A stretch of DNA of 7,297 nucleotides. Source: Holophagaceae bacterium UBA692 (lineage in GTDB: Bacteria > Acidobacteriota > Holophagae > Holophagales > Holophagaceae). The notes beneath the pieces are model-generated. The model saw only the letters and a program-made list of their open reading frames with translations, searched no databases and was not told where the DNA came from. A program made the position numbers and the translations under genes. Shown piece by piece: positions 5,911-7,297 of the stretch (position 1 is the first letter of the stretch; each line of letters opens with the position of its first letter). The stretch spans positions 1 through 7,297 of the forward strand of contig DBMS01000123.1 in assembly GCA_002297665.1 (NCBI GenBank), in the 5' to 3' direction.

Positions 5911-7236
5911 CTAGAAGCGCTCCCACAGCCTCACGGCCAGCTCCCGGCTGCGCGCGGCCAGGGCCGCCTCGTCCAGGCCGTTGGTGAGAACCTTGCCTTC
6001 CATGAGGATCCGGCCCGCGCAGATGGTGGTGTCCACCGTCGCCTGGGAGATGCCGAACACCAGGTGGCCCAGGACCGTGGTGCCGTCCAGGGGCGTGGGG
6101 GCGTGGTAGTCCACCAGGATGACGTCCGCGGCGGCGCCCTCCTCCAGCGTGCCCAGGGGGAAGCCCCAGAGCTGCGTGGCCAGTTCGGGGTTCCGCGCGA
6201 ACAGGGTGCCCGCGATCTCCATGAAGGCGCAGGTGGGGTTGTCCTGCCGCAGGTGCTGGGCCCACATGGCCACGCGGATCTCCTCCAGCATGTTCACGGT
6301 CATGGCGTCCGTGCCCAGGCCCACGCGCACGCCCTTGCGCGCCAGGCCCAGGACGTCGGCGATGCCGACGGCGTTGTTGAGGTTGGACTGGGGGTTGTGG
6401 GCCACGAAGGTGTCCGTTGAGGCCAGGATCTCCTGGTCGGCCGGGGTGGCATGGACGCAGTGGGCGGCGATGCTGCCCCTGCCCAGGAGGCCGTGGGCCG
6501 CCAGACGCGCCACGGGGGTCCGGCCGTGGTGGTCGAGGTTGAATTTCACGTCCGAGGCGGCCTCGGCCACGTGCACGTGGAAGCCCACCCCCGCGTCCCG
6601 GCCCATCGCGGCGGCGCGGTCCAGGGTCTTGTCGGAGAGGGTGAAGGCGGCGTGGAGGCCGAAGAGGGCCCGCAGGTGGGGGTCCTTCTCCTCGGCGCAG
6701 CGCCTGGCGAAGGCCGCGTTCTCCTCCAGGCCGGCGTCGGTGACGGCCTGGCCGTCCCGGTCGGACACCTCGTAGCACAGGCAGGCCCGCACGCCGCTGC
6801 GGCGCACGGCGCCGGCGATGCGGTCCAGGGAGCCGGTGGCCGCGAAGGGGCTGGCGTGGTGGTCCACCAGGGTTGTGGTGCCCTTGCGCACGGCGTCGGC
6901 GAGGACGACCTCGGCGCTCACCTCCACGTCGTCCAGGGAGAGCTTGCGGTCCAGGCGCCACCAGAGGTTGTCGAGCACCTCCTGGAAGTTCGCGCTGGGG
7001 GCCGCCTTGCCAAGGCCCCGGACGAGGGTGGAATAGAAGTGCATGTGGGCGTTCACGAGGCCCGGCATGACGACCTTGCCGGCCGCGTCCAGGGTGCGGT
7101 CGAAGGGGCCGGGGATGGACGCCTTGGGGGCGATGCGGGCGATGCGCCCGTCTTCGATGAGAACGGCCTGGCCTTCCAGTACGTTGCAGGGATTGCCGAA
7201 CGTGATGACGGGGCCGCCGTGGATGAGGATTCGCAT
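5911..7236 (-). CDS. ssnA: SsnA-type aminohydrolase (amidohydrolase superfamily)
   Basis: This 441-residue protein is nearly the same length as E. coli SsnA (about 442). It carries the metal-dependent TIM-barrel motifs of the cytosine deaminase/chlorohydrolase group: MPGLVNAHMHFYS (57-69; H64, H66), HVHVAEA (220-226; H222, E225), AHCVH (258-262), HNPQSNLNN (280-288) and GLGTD (306-310; D310). The SsnA-specific blocks NLWWRLDR (90-97) and DHHASP (125-130) are exact or nearly so to what is known of the E. coli protein. It probably hydrolyses the amino group or ring of a purine-like or other heterocyclic compound; the true substrate of SsnA is not settled. SsnA genes occur in E. coli's purine gene set (beside xdhD and ygfK) and in clostridial selenium-dependent hydroxylase clusters. 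The ATG at 7236 matches the family start; a GTG at 7296 in the same frame is less likely. It precedes xdhC by 2 bases. Confidence 0.9.
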   Translation of the reverse strand: MRILIHGGPVITFGNPCNVLEGQAVLIEDGRIARIAPKASIPGPFDRTLDAAGKVVMPGLVNAHMHFYSTLVRGLGKAAPSANFQEVLDNLWWRLDRKLSLDDVEVSAEVVLADAVRKGTTTLVDHHASPFAATGSLDRIAGAVRRSGVRACLCYEVSDRDGQAVTDAGLEENAAFARRCAEEKDPHLRALFGLHAAFTLSDKTLDRAAAMGRDAGVGFHVHVAEAASDVKFNLDHHGRTPVARLAAHGLLGRGSIAAHCVHATPADQEILASTDTFVAHNPQSNLNNAVGIADVLGLARKGVRVGLGTDAMTVNMLEEIRVAMWAQHLRQDNPTCAFMEIAGTLFARNPELATQLWGFPLGTLEEGAAADVILVDYHAPTPLDGTTVLGHLVFGISQATVDTTICAGRILMEGKVLTNGLDEAALAARSRELAVRLWERF

Positions 7237-7282
7237 GGGTACGTTCCGGATGCCGGGTTCAAGGGAAAGGCCGGTGACGGGT

Positions 7283-7297
7283 GGTGATGATATCACC
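7283..7297. promoter_or_regulatory. Inverted repeat over an extended -10-like element upstream of ssnA
   Basis: GGTGAT (7283-7288), spacer GAT, ATCACC (7292-7297): a 6-3-6 perfect inverted repeat 46 bases before the ssnA ATG. On the minus strand it contains TGATATCAT (7295-7287), which fits an extended -10 (TG-n then TATCAT, 5 of 6 matches to TATAAT). The -35 would be off the window. The predicted leader is about 43 bases. Overlap of operator-like repeat and -10 suggests repression by a dimeric regulator, perhaps the RpiR-type protein; this is inference. The repeat may extend past the edge. Confidence 0.4.

Noticed and set aside
5909..6961. N-terminal extension of XdhC by 351 codons (a 714-codon frame)
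   Set aside because: This part reads ssnA in the wrong frame and is low-complexity; the XdhC family start is the ATG at 5908.
7237..7296. GTG start at 7296 for SsnA
   Set aside because: SsnA proteins begin at the MRIL-type strand encoded from 7236; the GTG lies within the inverted repeat and the candidate -10, and no ribosome-binding site can be seen for it.
1..7297. Mobile elements, CRISPR arrays, tRNA or rRNA genes, prophage parts
   Set aside because: No transposase, integrase, regular direct-repeat array, or RNA gene signature was seen; the genes are intact and composition is even throughout.

Overview
The window is very GC-rich bacterial chromosome with tightly packed genes and strong G/C third-position bias. 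The proteins point to a Gram-negative (diderm) bacterium: two have signal peptides, one looks like an outer-membrane beta-barrel and one is LolA-like. The overall style (FHA and MJ0042-type zinc-ribbon fusion, TPR proteins, PorV/TraF-like barrel, signal peptides ending in LAAQ) would fit Acidobacteriota of the Holophaga/Geothrix kind. That placement is inference; Myxococcota or another deltaproteobacterial-type lineage is not excluded. No rRNA, tRNA, CRISPR array, insertion sequence or other mobile element is visible.

Left block, minus strand, 3837 down to 1 (runs off the left edge). Five genes read in one direction with gaps of 15, -1, 28 and 2 bases. In order they are a WalJ/YycJ-type metallo-beta-lactamase-fold hydrolase, a 369-aa secreted probable beta-barrel protein, a 226-aa LolA-like periplasmic protein, a 199-aa zinc-ribbon/FHA protein, and a TPR protein with a GTG start that is cut by the window edge. 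This looks like one operon combining an envelope pair (barrel plus LolA-like) with a cytoplasmic phosphothreonine-reading/scaffold pair (FHA plus TPR).

Middle, plus strand, 3906-4805. A RpiR/MurR-type regulator (N-terminal HTH plus SIS sugar-phosphate-type domain) is divergent from walJ across 68 bases. Its stop codon lies 11 bases from the end of the convergent xdhC gene.

Right block, minus strand, 7236 down to 4817. A clear SsnA-type aminohydrolase is followed after 2 bases by a full-length XdhC/CoxI-family protein. SsnA genes are known from purine-catabolic and selenium-dependent molybdenum-hydroxylase gene sets, and XdhC proteins mature molybdenum hydroxylases, so the pair is probably part of a purine or related heterocycle degradation locus. 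The hydroxylase itself is not in the window. Upstream of ssnA, at the right edge, an extended -10-like element is embedded in a 15-base inverted repeat, a plausible regulated promoter.

Apart from the 68-base divergent spacer and about 60 bases upstream of ssnA, there is essentially no non-coding DNA. The most notable points are the unexplained five-gene envelope/FHA operon, the ssnA-xdhC pair facing a RpiR regulator, and a perfect hairpin in the last codons of xdhC just past the end of the regulator gene.
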